Shown here piece by piece: positions 26,105 through 36,839 of a DNA stretch of 64,000 nt. The DNA lies in the NCBI GenBank assembly GCA_026874595.1, contig CM049311.1, forward strand, positions 17,445,676 to 17,509,675, given 5' to 3'. The position numbers and the translations under genes are program-made. Positions within the stretch are counted from its first letter, which is position 1; each line of letters starts with the position of its first letter. The notes below the pieces were generated by a model, which saw nothing but the letters and a program-made list of their open reading frames with translations, was not told where the DNA came from and searched no databases. The DNA is from Sipunculus nudus. Lineage: Eukaryota; Annelida; Sipuncula; Golfingiida; Sipunculidae.

Positions 26105-26785
26105 ATTAGATTGGAGAACTACTGTTATGGGATTTAAACAGGAAGGTGAATATTTAAAGTATTCAGAAGAAACTATATCAGTAACTTTTATTTATTTTAA
26201 GAACACATTTATCCTTTCAATATAAAGTGTAAATTGAAAAACCAAGAATTTTGTTTAACGGGTTTAAACCACATATAAAAAATGATATGCAATATTATTT
26301 AGCTTTGTTAGAAATAAAAATACTCTAATTGCAATGAAGACAGACAAATTGATTCAGTGTACAATTTGATGAAGTGTATGTTGTAGCGTGGAGCCTGCCT
26401 ACCAGGATCAACGCTGCATATATATTTGGAAGTTTTTTTTTCTGAATAAACTAATCGTAAAAAACTGTGTTGTGTTAGAAATATCCCCACACAAACTCTT
26501 ACACTGACCCATGGGTTCACTGTCACTCGCTTGGTTTGCCGTTCTGGTTGAGTGAGTGCTCATTACAATTCGGCCACCTCCGCGTGTTAACAAGACTATT
26601 GTTTGCTAAGCGAGACCAAATGCTCAGATCAGTAGTTCACAATTCACCAGTTAAATAGTGAGGGGACACGACATGTGTATAAATTGTTTAACTTGCGTGT
26701 CGAAGTAAATGAATATTCATAGGGCTACAGAGTACTTTTCGTAATGCTCACGTTTTGTTTTCCTGTATCTTATGAATGTTCAGTA

Positions 26786-26809
26786 CCAATCAGCAGGGTC
26801 CAGTATAAA
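26786..26809 (+). promoter_or_regulatory. Possible core promoter (CCAAT box and TATA box)
   Basis: CCAAT at 26786-26790 (in ACCAATCAG) is followed by TATAAA at 26804-26809. This would place a start site near 26835, in a less AT-rich stretch. No ATG-led open frame of note follows, so if real it could drive a non-coding transcript, a 5' untranslated exon or a retroelement LTR. These motifs also arise by chance in AT-rich DNA. Confidence 0.25.
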
Positions 26810-27269
26810 CGGGCAGATTAAGGCAATTTAGCCGCACACGGTCCAAAACAACCAACGAGAAGGGATTCCAGCAGAAGCAGCAGATCCTCAAGTGTCATTA
26901 GGAAAGGTTGGGGTTGAAGATCTTTTCTTCAATTGCTACTTTCTTATAAATGTAATTCTAGATACTTAGTCTTAACTCACGGTATGAACACATATTTAAA
27001 ATACTTTAAGAAGACCTTTAAAGGAAGTTTCGTTAAAGACTGTAGTTAAAAATGGCAACGTTGTTACGTCGATTAACATATTTGTAATCGCGAATGCATA
27101 GTAATGTTAAGAGGCATATTTTTATGGAAATGTATTGTAAAATAGAAGGCAGTTTAAATGTTTAGTGGACAGTTTTAGTAAGGGCTATCGTTTCACACGT
27201 AACGTTCTCTCCGTGCACGGAAAATGATTTTGAGGGTAATACGGGTTTTTATAATGTCAAATGCAAGGT

Positions 27270-27835
27270 ATCACAATTGTTGTTGTGAAAGCCACGGATT
27301 GTGACTTGAGTACAAGGAGTATGACATAACTTTCGCTTAGTAGGGACCTCTTTAGGCAGTAGGTCCTCTTGCCATACGTGCCTTTTACTGGAACGACCAT
27401 TAGAAGTTATGAGTACTGTAGAGTGGGCGTTCTGCTGACGGAGTAGCGGACATCCCGGGATAGCGGAAGGCGTTGCTGATAAGACGCTGACCAGCTCCGC
27501 AGAACCGCACGGTGGACGCAGGGTTCGTCAACGAGGCCTAGAGAGGGCGCCCATGTGTGACCGGCGGAAGAGTGATTCGTCAGTGACGAGAGGTATCAGG
27601 GCAGTGACTAACCGAGGACTGACTCCCGGACACTTGGCTGTATTTATTTTCCCTATATAACATCTATAACACACCAGAGGTTTGGGCTCTTTAAATAATT
27701 TTAAAATAAATTCTGACATCAAACTTTTTTCCCTGAGAATTTGTTATTTCTTCAGTCAAACTAGACCAAGAAAAAGGGGGCTTGTGTACTCTCCTTCAGG
27801 TCCTGGTGACCCCAGGTCATGTAAACAAAGACGTG
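27270..27835 (+). other. GC-rich island, possibly a solo LTR
   Basis: The stretch 27,400-27,610 is visibly more GC-rich than its surroundings. It is followed by CCCTATATAAC (TATA-like), AAAATAAATTC (polyadenylation-like) and a CCTGGTGACCCCAGG palindrome. This order is compatible with an LTR, but I could not define TG...CA ends or a target-site duplication, and there is no second copy in the window. Confidence 0.25.
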
Positions 27836-29426
27836 ACAGTAACTAAACACTGAAAGTGGCTACCCTTGCAGCTAATCATTAAAACGCCTTTATGAAATTT
27901 GTAAAACAAAATATGGTATCTAGAGTCTAATATACTTGTTCTTGATTACAAAAACACAGAACTGCCGCCACATAAATAAACCTTGCACTCTGTAATTTAA
28001 GTAGATGTACAAAAGTTAAAGATTGAACAAGTTTTGGATTCAATCCTTTGAAGAAATGCTTAATGTTTAACAAGTAACTATAGCCATGATCAATTGACAG
28101 TTACAATTGACTATATTTCATGAAAACAGGCATAAAATATAATTTTACTTGCAAAAATATTCGTTCATTTCCGCAAATGCAATTGACGCTATCTAGTGCC
28201 TCCTACCATGCTGTCATTGTTAGTGGTTACAAGTACTGTACGTCTCTAATGAGAGGTCAAATATTCGGCAGTATGGTTTGAAACAATATCAATTCATGTA
28301 TTCAATTTTTCCCAGTTATTTAACTATTATGAGATTTCCGTATGTGTATATGGCAGGTTTGTCAAGTGTTCCCTATTTTAAGTCCAAATTAGAAATTAAT
28401 CATCCATTTATGTCAATTAAGTCAGGTTTATTATAATGAAGTTAGGAATATTATATTTGTACAATATGTATACTATATCCGTATAAAAAATAGGAACATT
28501 TCTGTTTAGTTTCTGTAAGTTATATTTAATTAGGATTTTAAAAATAGTTATGTTGTGATCAGGTAAGATACTTCATGCTTTGCTGCAAACAAACAATATT
28601 TAAAAGCAAGCTATGTAAATATTGTCAATGTTGTTTAAACGAGGCAATAACTTTGTATAACCAGTTTCGGCATATATGATAGCATTGTTATTTCACACAT
28701 ACCAAAATATGTATATGAGTCATCGAACACCTTATCTCAATTTAGATTGCTTTTGCAGGGACCCATACAACGGAATGGGTTAAGCCATAAAATTGACCTC
28801 ATCATGTCTGTGTTCAGTATGGCACATAGAGTAAAATGGCGTTAGATATGGAAGTGTAGGTATGGAAGGTACAATTTTTAATGTGATCAATGTGAAGGAA
28901 ACAAAAATATCAGCTGGATCACAAGTGAATTTCTTATCGAATTAAATATCAGTACATGTAAAACATAAGCATGTGTGTATCTGCTTAACCACCTAGAACG
29001 TGTTCACTGTTCGAAATATGAATGTGAAATTCGTTTCCTGTTTGCGAATACTCTTTCATAAAAGATATTTAAGTTTTATATTTTTCCCAGCAAAGAGGGA
29101 CGCGCTCCTCTAGTAAATATCTAAGCAATAATAAAAGACTTCGCGAATGATCGGACGATTATATACATTGGCGTGTCCAATATAATGAATAAAGACTGTA
29201 TTTTAAATATAGGATGCCTTATTCTATCATTGCAATGAAAAATACATTTGACATATTCCATGCATTAAAATTGATAGAAAGTGTGGGAAATATAGCATGT
29301 TTTGGATCCACCAAGTTTACATTTAAGAATTAATGAAAGACTACTTTTTCAACTATGTTGAACGTATTATGATAACGGCCTGTTATTAAAACTAAAATTC
29401 TCTCCGTCTAAATATATATAGAAGGA

Positions 29427-29428
<2 letters not shown>

Positions 29429-29463
<35 letters not shown>
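29429..29463. repeat. (GA)n microsatellite
   Basis: About 35 bp of GA repeat. Confidence 0.95.
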
Positions 29464-29466
<3 letters not shown>

Positions 29467-30812
29467 TTTTGAGTGTTTTAATCTGTGTATCACAGGTTAC
29501 AATGTGTGATGTAAACAGACGAAAACACTGATGTGATTTCAATGTCAAATCAATCTAAGTCTAAAATGTTACCCAAAGCATCATTACAGAGATAGTATCA
29601 ATATGCATGCCAGCTGACACTTGTAAATCTGATAATTTACACGACCAAGTACGATACCATCAAGCGCAATGCCCAGCGAAATCATGTTTAGATATGTATT
29701 TCACATTAACTACTTGGCTGCCTCATAGCATTTTCCTTGCAGAGTTCAAAGAATATCTTTGCAGGATGAATGTATGGGGCCTTCTTATTGTGTGGCATAT
29801 ACACACTCAAGGTTGGTAATTTATATAAATTCCTGTTGAATATATCATAATAAATATTAATTATAAAAATATGGTGTTATTACTTCAACACTGTACAATA
29901 CTGTTGGGATTATAGTAAACACAAAAGTTATGTATGAATATTGTCAGATGTCAATTGAAAGCTGTTTAAAGTGTAGAGTGTATTATTGTTATTGCATGAT
30001 TGTGTCTTTCTACATTAAGCCTCAGAAACATACAAGCCCGTGACTGCATCAGTGTAAAACAAGACAATATTCTTCCAAATAAGGTTACAATGTTATAAGA
30101 AGTCACTACTATGACATTAACAAGTGGCCCATGGGCCATGACGCTCTGCTAATTTTAATTGGGTGCGCATATTTTTTATTAATGTTATATTGTCTTTGAG
30201 AAAAGCTATTGGAAAAAGTTACAGTGTTGAAAAAAAATGACAGAAAATTAAAAAAATCAGGATTCAAAGGAGACCTACCCAGAATAGAGCTAGGGTTCCA
30301 AGGAAAATAGATTTTGTACCTTGTCTATCTAGGTGCTCAAAGTCATGTGTCTGGTCAACAGATAGCGAATATAGGTCACCATGATCAAATTTCAGGTTTC
30401 AGGAGAATTGCCAAGGATTTCCCTGAATGTCATGTTAGAAGAATCTAGGGCTATTAGATACAATTTGTGCCTTGTCTGTCGGGGTGCGCAAAAACCCATA
30501 GGTCACACAATATAGGTCAGAATGACCTAATTTCGGGTTTCCAAGGAAAACTGACTAGAATCTCCCTGAATTTTATGTTAAAAGATTGTAGGCCTAATAG
30601 ATACAATTTTTCCCCTGTCTGACTGCTTATATGACATCTTTTCTGATAGATTGCAAAATATAAATCAAGCTGACCTAGTTTCAGGTTTCCAAGGGCAACT
30701 AACTAGGACCTTCCTAAATGTGGATTCTAGGCCTTATCGATTCAATTTGTTCCCCCGTCTCACTGCCTGATGCTAAAAAAACCCTGTTTTTGGCCTGAAG
30801 GTTATAAAGTAT

Positions 30813-30827
30813 AGGTCACCATGACCT
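30813..30827. promoter_or_regulatory. Palindrome matching the ERE consensus (example unit)
   Basis: AGGTCACCATGACCT fits AGGTCA-nnn-TGACCT, the consensus site of oestrogen-receptor-type nuclear receptors. Perfect half-sites with 3-bp spacing also occur at 30514, 30969, 31288, 31758 and 31917. One or two mismatches are seen at 30373, 31127, 31444 and 31601, and more at 30662. The sequence match is certain; receptor binding is not shown. Confidence 0.5.
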
Positions 30828-30968
30828 GATTCCAGGTTTCCAAGGAGATTTGCCTGGAAACTACCAGGATATCGTGTTCGAAGATTCTAGGCCTCGCAGA
30901 TACAATTTGTCCCCATATGACATTCAGCGTGCTTATATGACATCTTTTCCCTATAGGTCACAGACTAT

Positions 30969-30983
30969 AGGTCACAGTGACCT
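30969..30983. promoter_or_regulatory. AGGTCACAGTGACCT, vitellogenin-type ERE core
   Basis: This unit has CAG as spacer, giving the same core as the classical vertebrate vitellogenin response element. It is followed by the repeat's usual AGTTTCAGG. Function is untested. Confidence 0.5.
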
Positions 30984-32094
30984 AGTTTCAGGTTTCAAAG
31001 GACATTTGCCTAGGATCTACCAAAGTGTCAGGTTAGAGGTTTTAAGGCCTAATGGGTAAAATTTGTGCCCCGTCCGACTGTCTTGGTTCTCGAAATCATG
31101 TTTTCCGTCAGTAGGTAACAAAATTTAGGTCACCACGACCTAATTTCAGGTTTCCAAAAAGATTTGCCTAGGACCTCCCTAAAGGTCACTTTGGTCGATT
31201 CTAGGCCTTATCGATCCAATTTATGCCCCGTGTGACTGTCTGATGCTAAAAAAGAACCTTGTTTTCGGCCCGAAGCTCATAAAATATAGGTCACCATGAC
31301 CTAATTTCAGGTTTCCAAGGAGATTTGAACAAAAACTCAAAGAAACTTGTGTTGGAAGATTCTAGGCCTCACAGATACAATTTGTCCCCATCTGATTTTC
31401 AGCGTGCTCCCACGATATCTTTTCCGGATAGGTCAAAGACTATAGATCACAGTGACCTAGTTTCAGGTTTCCAAAGAGATTTGCATAGAAACTCCCAGGA
31501 TATTAGGTTAGAAGATTCTAGGCCTCACATATACGATTTGTCCCCATCTAACATTCAGGGTGCTCAAAAACATATTTTGGGCCCGAAGGTCACACAATAT
31601 AGGTCACCATGACCAAATTTCAGGTTTCCAGGGAGATTTGCATAGAAACTCCCAGGATATTGAGTTAGAAGATTCTAGGCCTCACATATAAAATTTGTGC
31701 AAATCTAACAATCAGGGTGCTCAAAATAATGTTTTCGGCCGGAAGGTCACACAATATAGGTCACCATGACCTTATTTCAGGTTTCCAAGGAGATTTGCCT
31801 AGGACTTCCCTAAATATCAAGTTGGAGGATTCTAGACCTTATCGATTCAATTTATGACCCGTCTGACTGTCTGATGCTAAAAAAACCTTGTTTTCGACCC
31901 GAAGGTCATAAAATGTAGGTCAACATGACCTTATTTCGGGTATCCAAGGACCAAAGACCTCCCCGGATGTACAATAAAAAGTTTCTAGGTCTAACGGTTA
32001 CGATCTGTGCCATGTTATCTGTGCCGGACAGCCGGACGGCCGGACGGAAGACGGCCGGACAACCAGACGGACGCCGGACAAAGGGTAATCGCTA

Positions 32095-32125
32095 TAGCTC
32101 AGATGACTTACAGTCAGCTGAGCTA
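32095..32125 (+). other. 3'-terminal hairpin of the Helitron-like element
   Basis: TAGCTCAGATGACT pairs with AGTCAGCTGAGCTA at 13 of 14 positions around a TAC loop. The sequence continues AAAATG, so the element may end CTAA as expected of a Helitron CTRR terminus, although the usual spacing between hairpin and CTRR is absent. Confidence 0.65.
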
Positions 32126-32753
32126 AAATGAAGGTTTTCAATTTAATACATTCTGTTCAGGTTATCTAATGAAGCAGCTTTAATATTAAATCAAATGTTA
32201 AAATGATGCTGTCATTTAGAATTTAGAATTAAAGTGTTATTCCGCTCGTTTATCGAACTAAGGCTATAAATGAATTATGATTTTTTCCCCATAATTGTGA
32301 CATATTTTTGGAATAATAATAAAATATTATGAGCACCTATCACGTCCTTCGTGTATTTTTCATGGCTACATAATATTTAAAAGTTATATTATGTATAATT
32401 TGAAGCATGGTATTACGGCAATGACATTGAGCAAAATACAAATTCGGATTTTTAACATTATTTTCGCTGGGAATATTTATAATACAAAGGATAATAAAGG
32501 GTTAGACTTTGTCAATATTTCCCTTGCATATGACAATACAGGGTCATAATACTAATTGACAAAATGATACAATTGTAATATTGATTTCAAATAATTTTTG
32601 ATGTCAATTTAAAGAAAAATCAATTTATGTATTTAAAGAAGCATTTGGAGCAAAATTATAATTTTTCCTCCTATTACAGTTGAGTAGTCGATCTTCAACC
32701 ATACCGACGTATTACCCTTTTTAAAGCTTACACATTATGATATTTCTTTGCAG

Positions 32754-32789
32754 CCGCATGGCTCGTTGAACCTGATTCTGAAGATATCA
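32754..32789 (+). CDS. Short linker exon after the CTLD
   Basis: This 36-nt candidate exon lies between TTTCTTTGCAG and GTAAGT, both good splice signals. It begins with two bases and ends with one spare base, so it is 1-1 symmetric and in phase with the CTLD exon at 9098. The split codon plus exon reads A-A-W-L-V-E-P-D-S-E-D-I, an acidic linker that would follow directly on the last CTLD strand. The intron before it is 23.7 kb, which lowers confidence. Strong splice sites on both sides, correct phase and an open frame in so short a segment argue for a real exon. A similar D-S-E-P sequence appears in the candidate exon at 42531-42599, which may be a paralogue. Confidence 0.62.
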
Positions 32790-33984
32790 GTAAGTAACAA
32801 GATAACTTGACTTTGTTTCATTATCAGTGAGTCACTTATTGGTGGCCTTATATTAAATATAACATGCTTTTATCTCAAACACATTTTTATCCTATATCAT
32901 GTTTCTATCAACATTATCTATCCATTTCATTTTTCAACAAGGAAGACACACAGCGGAGAAAGAAATCAAAAAGTTTTCAGACATGGATGCTCAAAACACT
33001 GTTCCTTTTAATATTTTAGTTTTTCCATAATGTTACAAAATCAAGTGAAAATGAATGAAAAGTTCCAAAATATGTAAAACATCAAAAAGATCACTGTATC
33101 AGTTTTTAAAAAAAGGTACACTTTGTGGGGCCTATTGAATTTAAACAGTTTTCGGACTGATTTTAACATATTTTATTAAGGCCGTCAGGTATTAGATTGA
33201 TCGATAAAATCATCATACACTTTACATACACTTCGTTGAACATATGTTAGAAAAATATAAAATACAGTTGCTTCCTTAAGTATAGCGAGGGAATACATCT
33301 AACAGCAATAACATTATTCTTTTGACAAACTAACCGTTAACAGAAATAATTTTAAAACTAGTCCTTTTTTTCATTTAGGAGTTGTTCAATGGAAAATACC
33401 ATGCATCTGAATTACAGAAACCATTGTTTTGGTACTTTTCTTTGTTTACCACGTGCATCTTTTGCTCTTTGAATGATACATTGACTTTATTGACAATATT
33501 CTCCTCGCCACTGAAAGCTAGATGAATTAACAAGATCAATGTGCTACTATAGTAATAGTTTATATTTGAAAACCAATATTTAGTACACAATAATACCGTT
33601 AAGCATTTGAAGTAATACATGTCTCGTCGCCAATTATATTAATCCAGTTTAAACTGCACAGCCGACAAACAGACTGTATTACCGAACTTGTTCATTATTT
33701 CACATTCTTTCAGCCTTTACAAGGATTTATGCGAACGAAATACTGATACGACAACTAAACATGTAATGTATTTACCAGAAAGTGACTTGTGTATTGAGTA
33801 TTACGTGTGTCATATTAATAAGGTAGGTTCAGCCTGTTGTTAACATTTATTTGCATTCATTAACTTAAACTATACAACATTGTTTAATGAACTGCAATGC
33901 TTGAGCATAGCAAATAGCACGGACACTCACCCACTTAATAAATTATTATGGTGAGTTTTTAAGTTTAACATTATTAAGATTAAG

Positions 33985-34320
33985 ATTATTCCTACATCGG
34001 AATCTGCAAGTAGCCTTTCGTCAGATCGATCTTGGTAAAGTATCTGTTTTTGTTACCTCAGTGATGAGTGCCTCTAGCTCTGGCATCGGTGCCGAATCGA
34101 ATACTTCCAACTAGTTCAATTTACGGAAATCGACCTCGAATCTAATCTTGCCATCCGATTTACCAAACATTATGCATGGTGACATAAAATTATCGATTTG
34201 TCGATTATGTCTAAATCTAGTATCTCGTTGATTTCTGATCTGACAGTTTTCCTCAACTCTAACGCACCAAGATACGGTTTGAAATTCACTGGCGTATTGG
34301 AAGTGGGTCGAATGTAACAA
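33985..34320 (-). pseudogene. Ty3/gypsy reverse transcriptase, N-terminal piece
   Basis: On the minus strand SPCIMFGKSDGKIRFEVDFRK matches the start of the RT fingers (S-P-I-V-x-V-x-K-K-D-G-x-x-R-F-C-V-D-Y-R-x-L-N). After a stop and a frame change YFTKIDLTKGYLQIPM follows, which contains the first catalytic Asp (K-I-D-L). It then ends in a stop at about 34000, and no YVDD or RNase H region remains. The copy is truncated on this side. Confidence 0.75.
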
Positions 34321-34853
34321 TAAATGACATCGGTGGGTTTTGAAACGTCTGTAAAAACTTCCCCATATCTGTCTAGCAAATCACGTATCCCGCAATGATG
34401 TCGCTTGCCTAGCTCGGCATTGAAAAGTACTTCACGTTCAGTTTGACTAAACACCGTGGACGGTAAAGGCCCTCGGGATGTTTCGTTTACTCCCTTGAGG
34501 TTAATCTCCGACCAATCACAATCTGGATTATCCGAATCTTGCACGGTTTCGTCCATACCTAAGACTACCCCCGCTAAGACATGCTGAGGTTCAGCCCTGG
34601 TGTGATATCTCTTCAGCATAATCAAGTGGAAGGTTTTGACCTTTTTATCGACCTTGATCCTATAGTCTAGGTCACCTATTGTACCTTCAGCGCTGTAGAG
34701 GTCTATCCACTGGACTAACAGCTTGTTTCTGTCCGTCGGGAGGAGCAGTATCACTTCGTCGCCAATCTCGAATATGCGGATGCGTTTACCTATGCCGTAG
34801 ATTTGTTTGTATGTGCCTTCGGATTTGTCCTGTTCCTCGCGAGCAAATGGCAC
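34170..34853 (-). pseudogene. Ty3/gypsy post-integrase region joined to the RT start
   Basis: An open frame of 227 codons on the minus strand. Its first third (GDEVILLLPTDRNKLLVQW, YRIKVDKKVKTFHLIMLKRY) is the GPY-F-like C-terminal domain of a gypsy integrase. Its last third (RDLLDRYGEVFTDVSKPTDV, SEINEILDLDIIDKS) is the segment that leads into reverse transcriptase. Integrase therefore lies upstream of RT in the same sense. This order is typical of copia but is known in the Gmr1-like clade of Ty3/gypsy elements. Frame changes on both sides show that it is inactive. Confidence 0.75.
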
Positions 34854-34975
34854 GTATCGCTTAGCTTAGCATAGTCCTGGAGATCAAGCACGTATTGTTA
34901 AGTTGACTTTGTCTCCGCATCCGCATCGCGTGGGGTCCACAGAAGGCGTAGAATGCGCATAGGACCTCTTACAAC

Positions 34976-35539
34976 TCACCCGTAAAGCAAATCAAAGGGA
35001 GAGAGAGCTGTGCTCTCATGTTGCGTCTTTCTATAAGCAAAGAGCACCTCCCCTAAATAACGATCCCAATCTCGTGGTCTCTTCGCGCATATACGCTTGA
35101 TCAGGGTGCCGTCAAACCTTTGCACCATCCCGTTGCACATCGGGTGATATGGTGTGGTATTTAGTTCCTTCACTGAAAGCAAACGGCTAACTTCTTTTAT
35201 GAGATCAGAGGTGAACTGATTCCTCATGTCCATGAGTACCTTCGAAGGCACTCCTATACGTGGATATATATCGAATAAAGCGTCGGCTACAGTCGTTGTG
35301 TCTATGTTCATTAAGGCCACTGCCTCTGAATAGCGCGTACCGTATTCCATGATGGTCAGTATATATCTATGACCATTGTCGGGCGCGGGATGGATCGGTC
35401 CGCCCAGATCCATAGCGATCATACGCCAATGTTTGTCGATAAGGGTCATTTTTCTTACGTAGCCCCTTGAACTCTGCCCTTCGTAGTTTTTTTTAGATAT
35501 GGTACCCAACTTGCAGTACACTGCTATATCGCCGTACAT
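34976..35539 (-). pseudogene. Ty3/gypsy integrase core
   Basis: A minus-strand open frame of 187 codons. It has the RNase H-like fold motifs of a DDE integrase: first Asp in R-M-I-A-M-D-L-G-G-P, second in KVLMDMRNQFTS, then NTTPYHPMCNGMVQRFDGTL, where the catalytic Glu expected after Val is Gln. It ends with AYRKTQHESTALSPFDLLYG, the usual end of the core. At the N-terminus YCKLGTISK has lost the second Cys of the zinc-binding CxxC, and the GHQG part of the HHCC domain is in another frame just upstream (about 35590-35620). It cannot encode an active enzyme. Confidence 0.85.
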
Positions 35540-36582
35540 CCCCTTCCCATAGAACTTGGCCCCTTACGCGCTCATGTGTTTGATCTGCGCCTTGATGGCC
35601 CATCATAATCGCTTCGTGGCCCAATCCTATTACATCCAATCATACTGACTGGGGGGATCACCGCGTTTATCTAGCGCAATTCTGATTAAAAAGCCGTCCT
35701 TGAACCGGAAAGGGTTATTCCTTCCAACAACAAATTTCGCATGTTTCCTGCACGGAGCAAACCATTGGTTTACTAACCCATATTAAATGGGTGAACAAAT
35801 ACCGCCCTCTTCAAGAGCAATCAATTCGAAAGACTGTTAATGTTCATACGAATCAGTCAATCTGAATGACTGACACTATTTATCCAAATCTGGATTAGCG
35901 CGACTGAAGGCTTCCGACTCGAACAACCAGGCAACCTTTGACAATGACTCGGGCTTACGTTCCAGTTTAGCCCCCAGACTACTACTGGACTAACGATGGC
36001 TAAATCGACTGATCATGTGATCCATAATCTTCCATACGTTTCTCCCTCGGCTGGTTTACCTACTGCCCTATGCGGGAAGCTCACCATAAAACTATGTAGG
36101 CCGTGGGCTACTACTCGGCCATCTATATCACGATATTTTCTATCTTTCAAAAAACACAGAGAGATCCTTGCTGCTACAGTTCAAATACTGTTCCCGCTTC
36201 AGGAAGTCGACTAACCGATTGAAATCATCGCCTACGCCTGCCATCTTGATGCAATGACCAAAGTACCGCGAACTGACTGGGGATTTCGCCACGCTCTGGT
36301 CTGCAAGCACTAAACTTGTTACGATAACCTTCCTCAGTCATCTGGTACCGCTTTAAAAGCGCTAAGTTCAGCTTATCCTAGTGCATAGCATCGCTAACGT
36401 CTAAATGTGCGTAGGTATCAAGTGCCTCTCCGCGCAACATTGGATATAAGTGTAACGCACAACTACATCGGTCGTACTTTTGATCGCTCTATAAATAAGT
36501 CTAGCCTATCCTGCTAGTGGAGGGAGCTTAAGTTTTAAGACCGATTCCCTACTATTCATCTGTTTACTATCACCCTCATCGC

Positions 36583-36786
36583 CTATACTACCAATCGGTT
36601 AACAGAGTTCAGCACTTCTATCTCCTGAGCACTCTCGTCGCGACCAGCGGCTTCCCGCTGCATGGCTACCAAAGCCCCAAGATGCTTGTTGACAAACTTT
36701 TGCACTGTTTCGCTGCTGTACCCTAACGCTTGTCCACACTCGACAATGGACTTCAAGGACACCATGGTTACGGATAATCTGACCAA
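36583..36786 (-). pseudogene. Probable gag N-terminus of the same element
   Basis: The minus-strand frame reads SIVECGQALGYSSETVQKFV then a charged VAMQREAAGRDESAQEIEVL. A short helical start, followed by a basic and acidic coiled region, is how gag begins in several metazoan gypsy elements. Only about 1.2 kb separates it from the integrase, too little for complete gag and protease, so an internal deletion is likely. Confidence 0.45.
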
Positions 36787-36839
36787 CTATACAAAAACAA
36801 GTGTAACCAATACAAGCAGTAAGGGCTGACAAAATAAAC

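Larger units (their letters stand above)
30260..31960 (+). repeat. 157-bp tandem repeat array, 11 units
   Basis: Conserved blocks recur in order: TAGGTCACCATGACCTAATT, TCAGGTTTCCAAGGAGATTT, GCCTAGGA, a TTAGAAGATTCTAGGCCT segment, then ACAATTTGTCCCC. The central palindrome occurs at 30373, 30514, 30662, 30813, 30969, 31127, 31288, 31444, 31601, 31758 and 31917, giving spacings of 141, 148, 151, 156, 158, 161, 156, 157, 157 and 159 bp. Some units carry an extra AAGGTCACACAATAT ahead of the palindrome. Confidence 0.92.
30119..32128 (+). mobile_element. Helitron-like non-autonomous element with internal repeats
   Basis: The left end has a 12-bp palindrome GGCCCATGGGCC (30126-30137). The body is a tandem array of a unit of about 157 bp. 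The right end has a CGGAC-rich tract (32030-32080) and then a hairpin at 32095-32125. Elements of this plan, with a central minisatellite, a GGACGG-type tail and a 3' hairpin ending in CTAA, are what I recall from molluscan Helitron-like families such as those related to pearl elements. No Rep/helicase coding region is present, so it would depend on a partner. Boundaries are approximate. Confidence 0.6.
9099..32753 (+). other. Large intron between the CTLD and the linker exon
   Basis: This 23.7-kb span joins two phase-1 junctions. It is inferred from the exons on either side; an undetected exon inside it is possible. Its contents are described in separate entries. Stretches 9099-11900, 12600-13300, 14600-16700, 18550-24860 (apart from two microsatellites), 27900-29420 and 29470-30115 hold only AT-rich unique-looking DNA in which I see no gene. 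Confidence 0.55.
33985..36832 (-). mobile_element. Truncated Gmr1-like Ty3/gypsy retrotransposon
   Basis: Taken together the minus-strand pieces run gag, (missing protease), integrase, integrase C-terminus and RT start. The 3' half of RT, RNase H and the 3' LTR are absent. The base composition is richer in G+C than the surrounding DNA up to about 37.9 kb, so a 5' LTR or leader may occupy 36,840-37,860, but I found no paired LTR. Confidence 0.7.

Noticed and set aside
29745-29816. Possible phase-1 exon with a hydrophobic VWGLLIVWHI segment between CTTGCAG and GTTGGT
   Set aside because: Too short for a membrane span, weak donor, no similarity to the other exons and no independent support.
30850-31612. 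Open frames of 69 and 95 codons in the 157-bp repeat with similar peptides
   Set aside because: Successive repeat units read through in one frame by chance. The conserved feature is the DNA palindrome, and there are stops in other units.
34679-34864. Plus-strand open frame across the gypsy element
   Set aside because: It is antisense to the integrase C-terminal region, which has clear homology on the minus strand.
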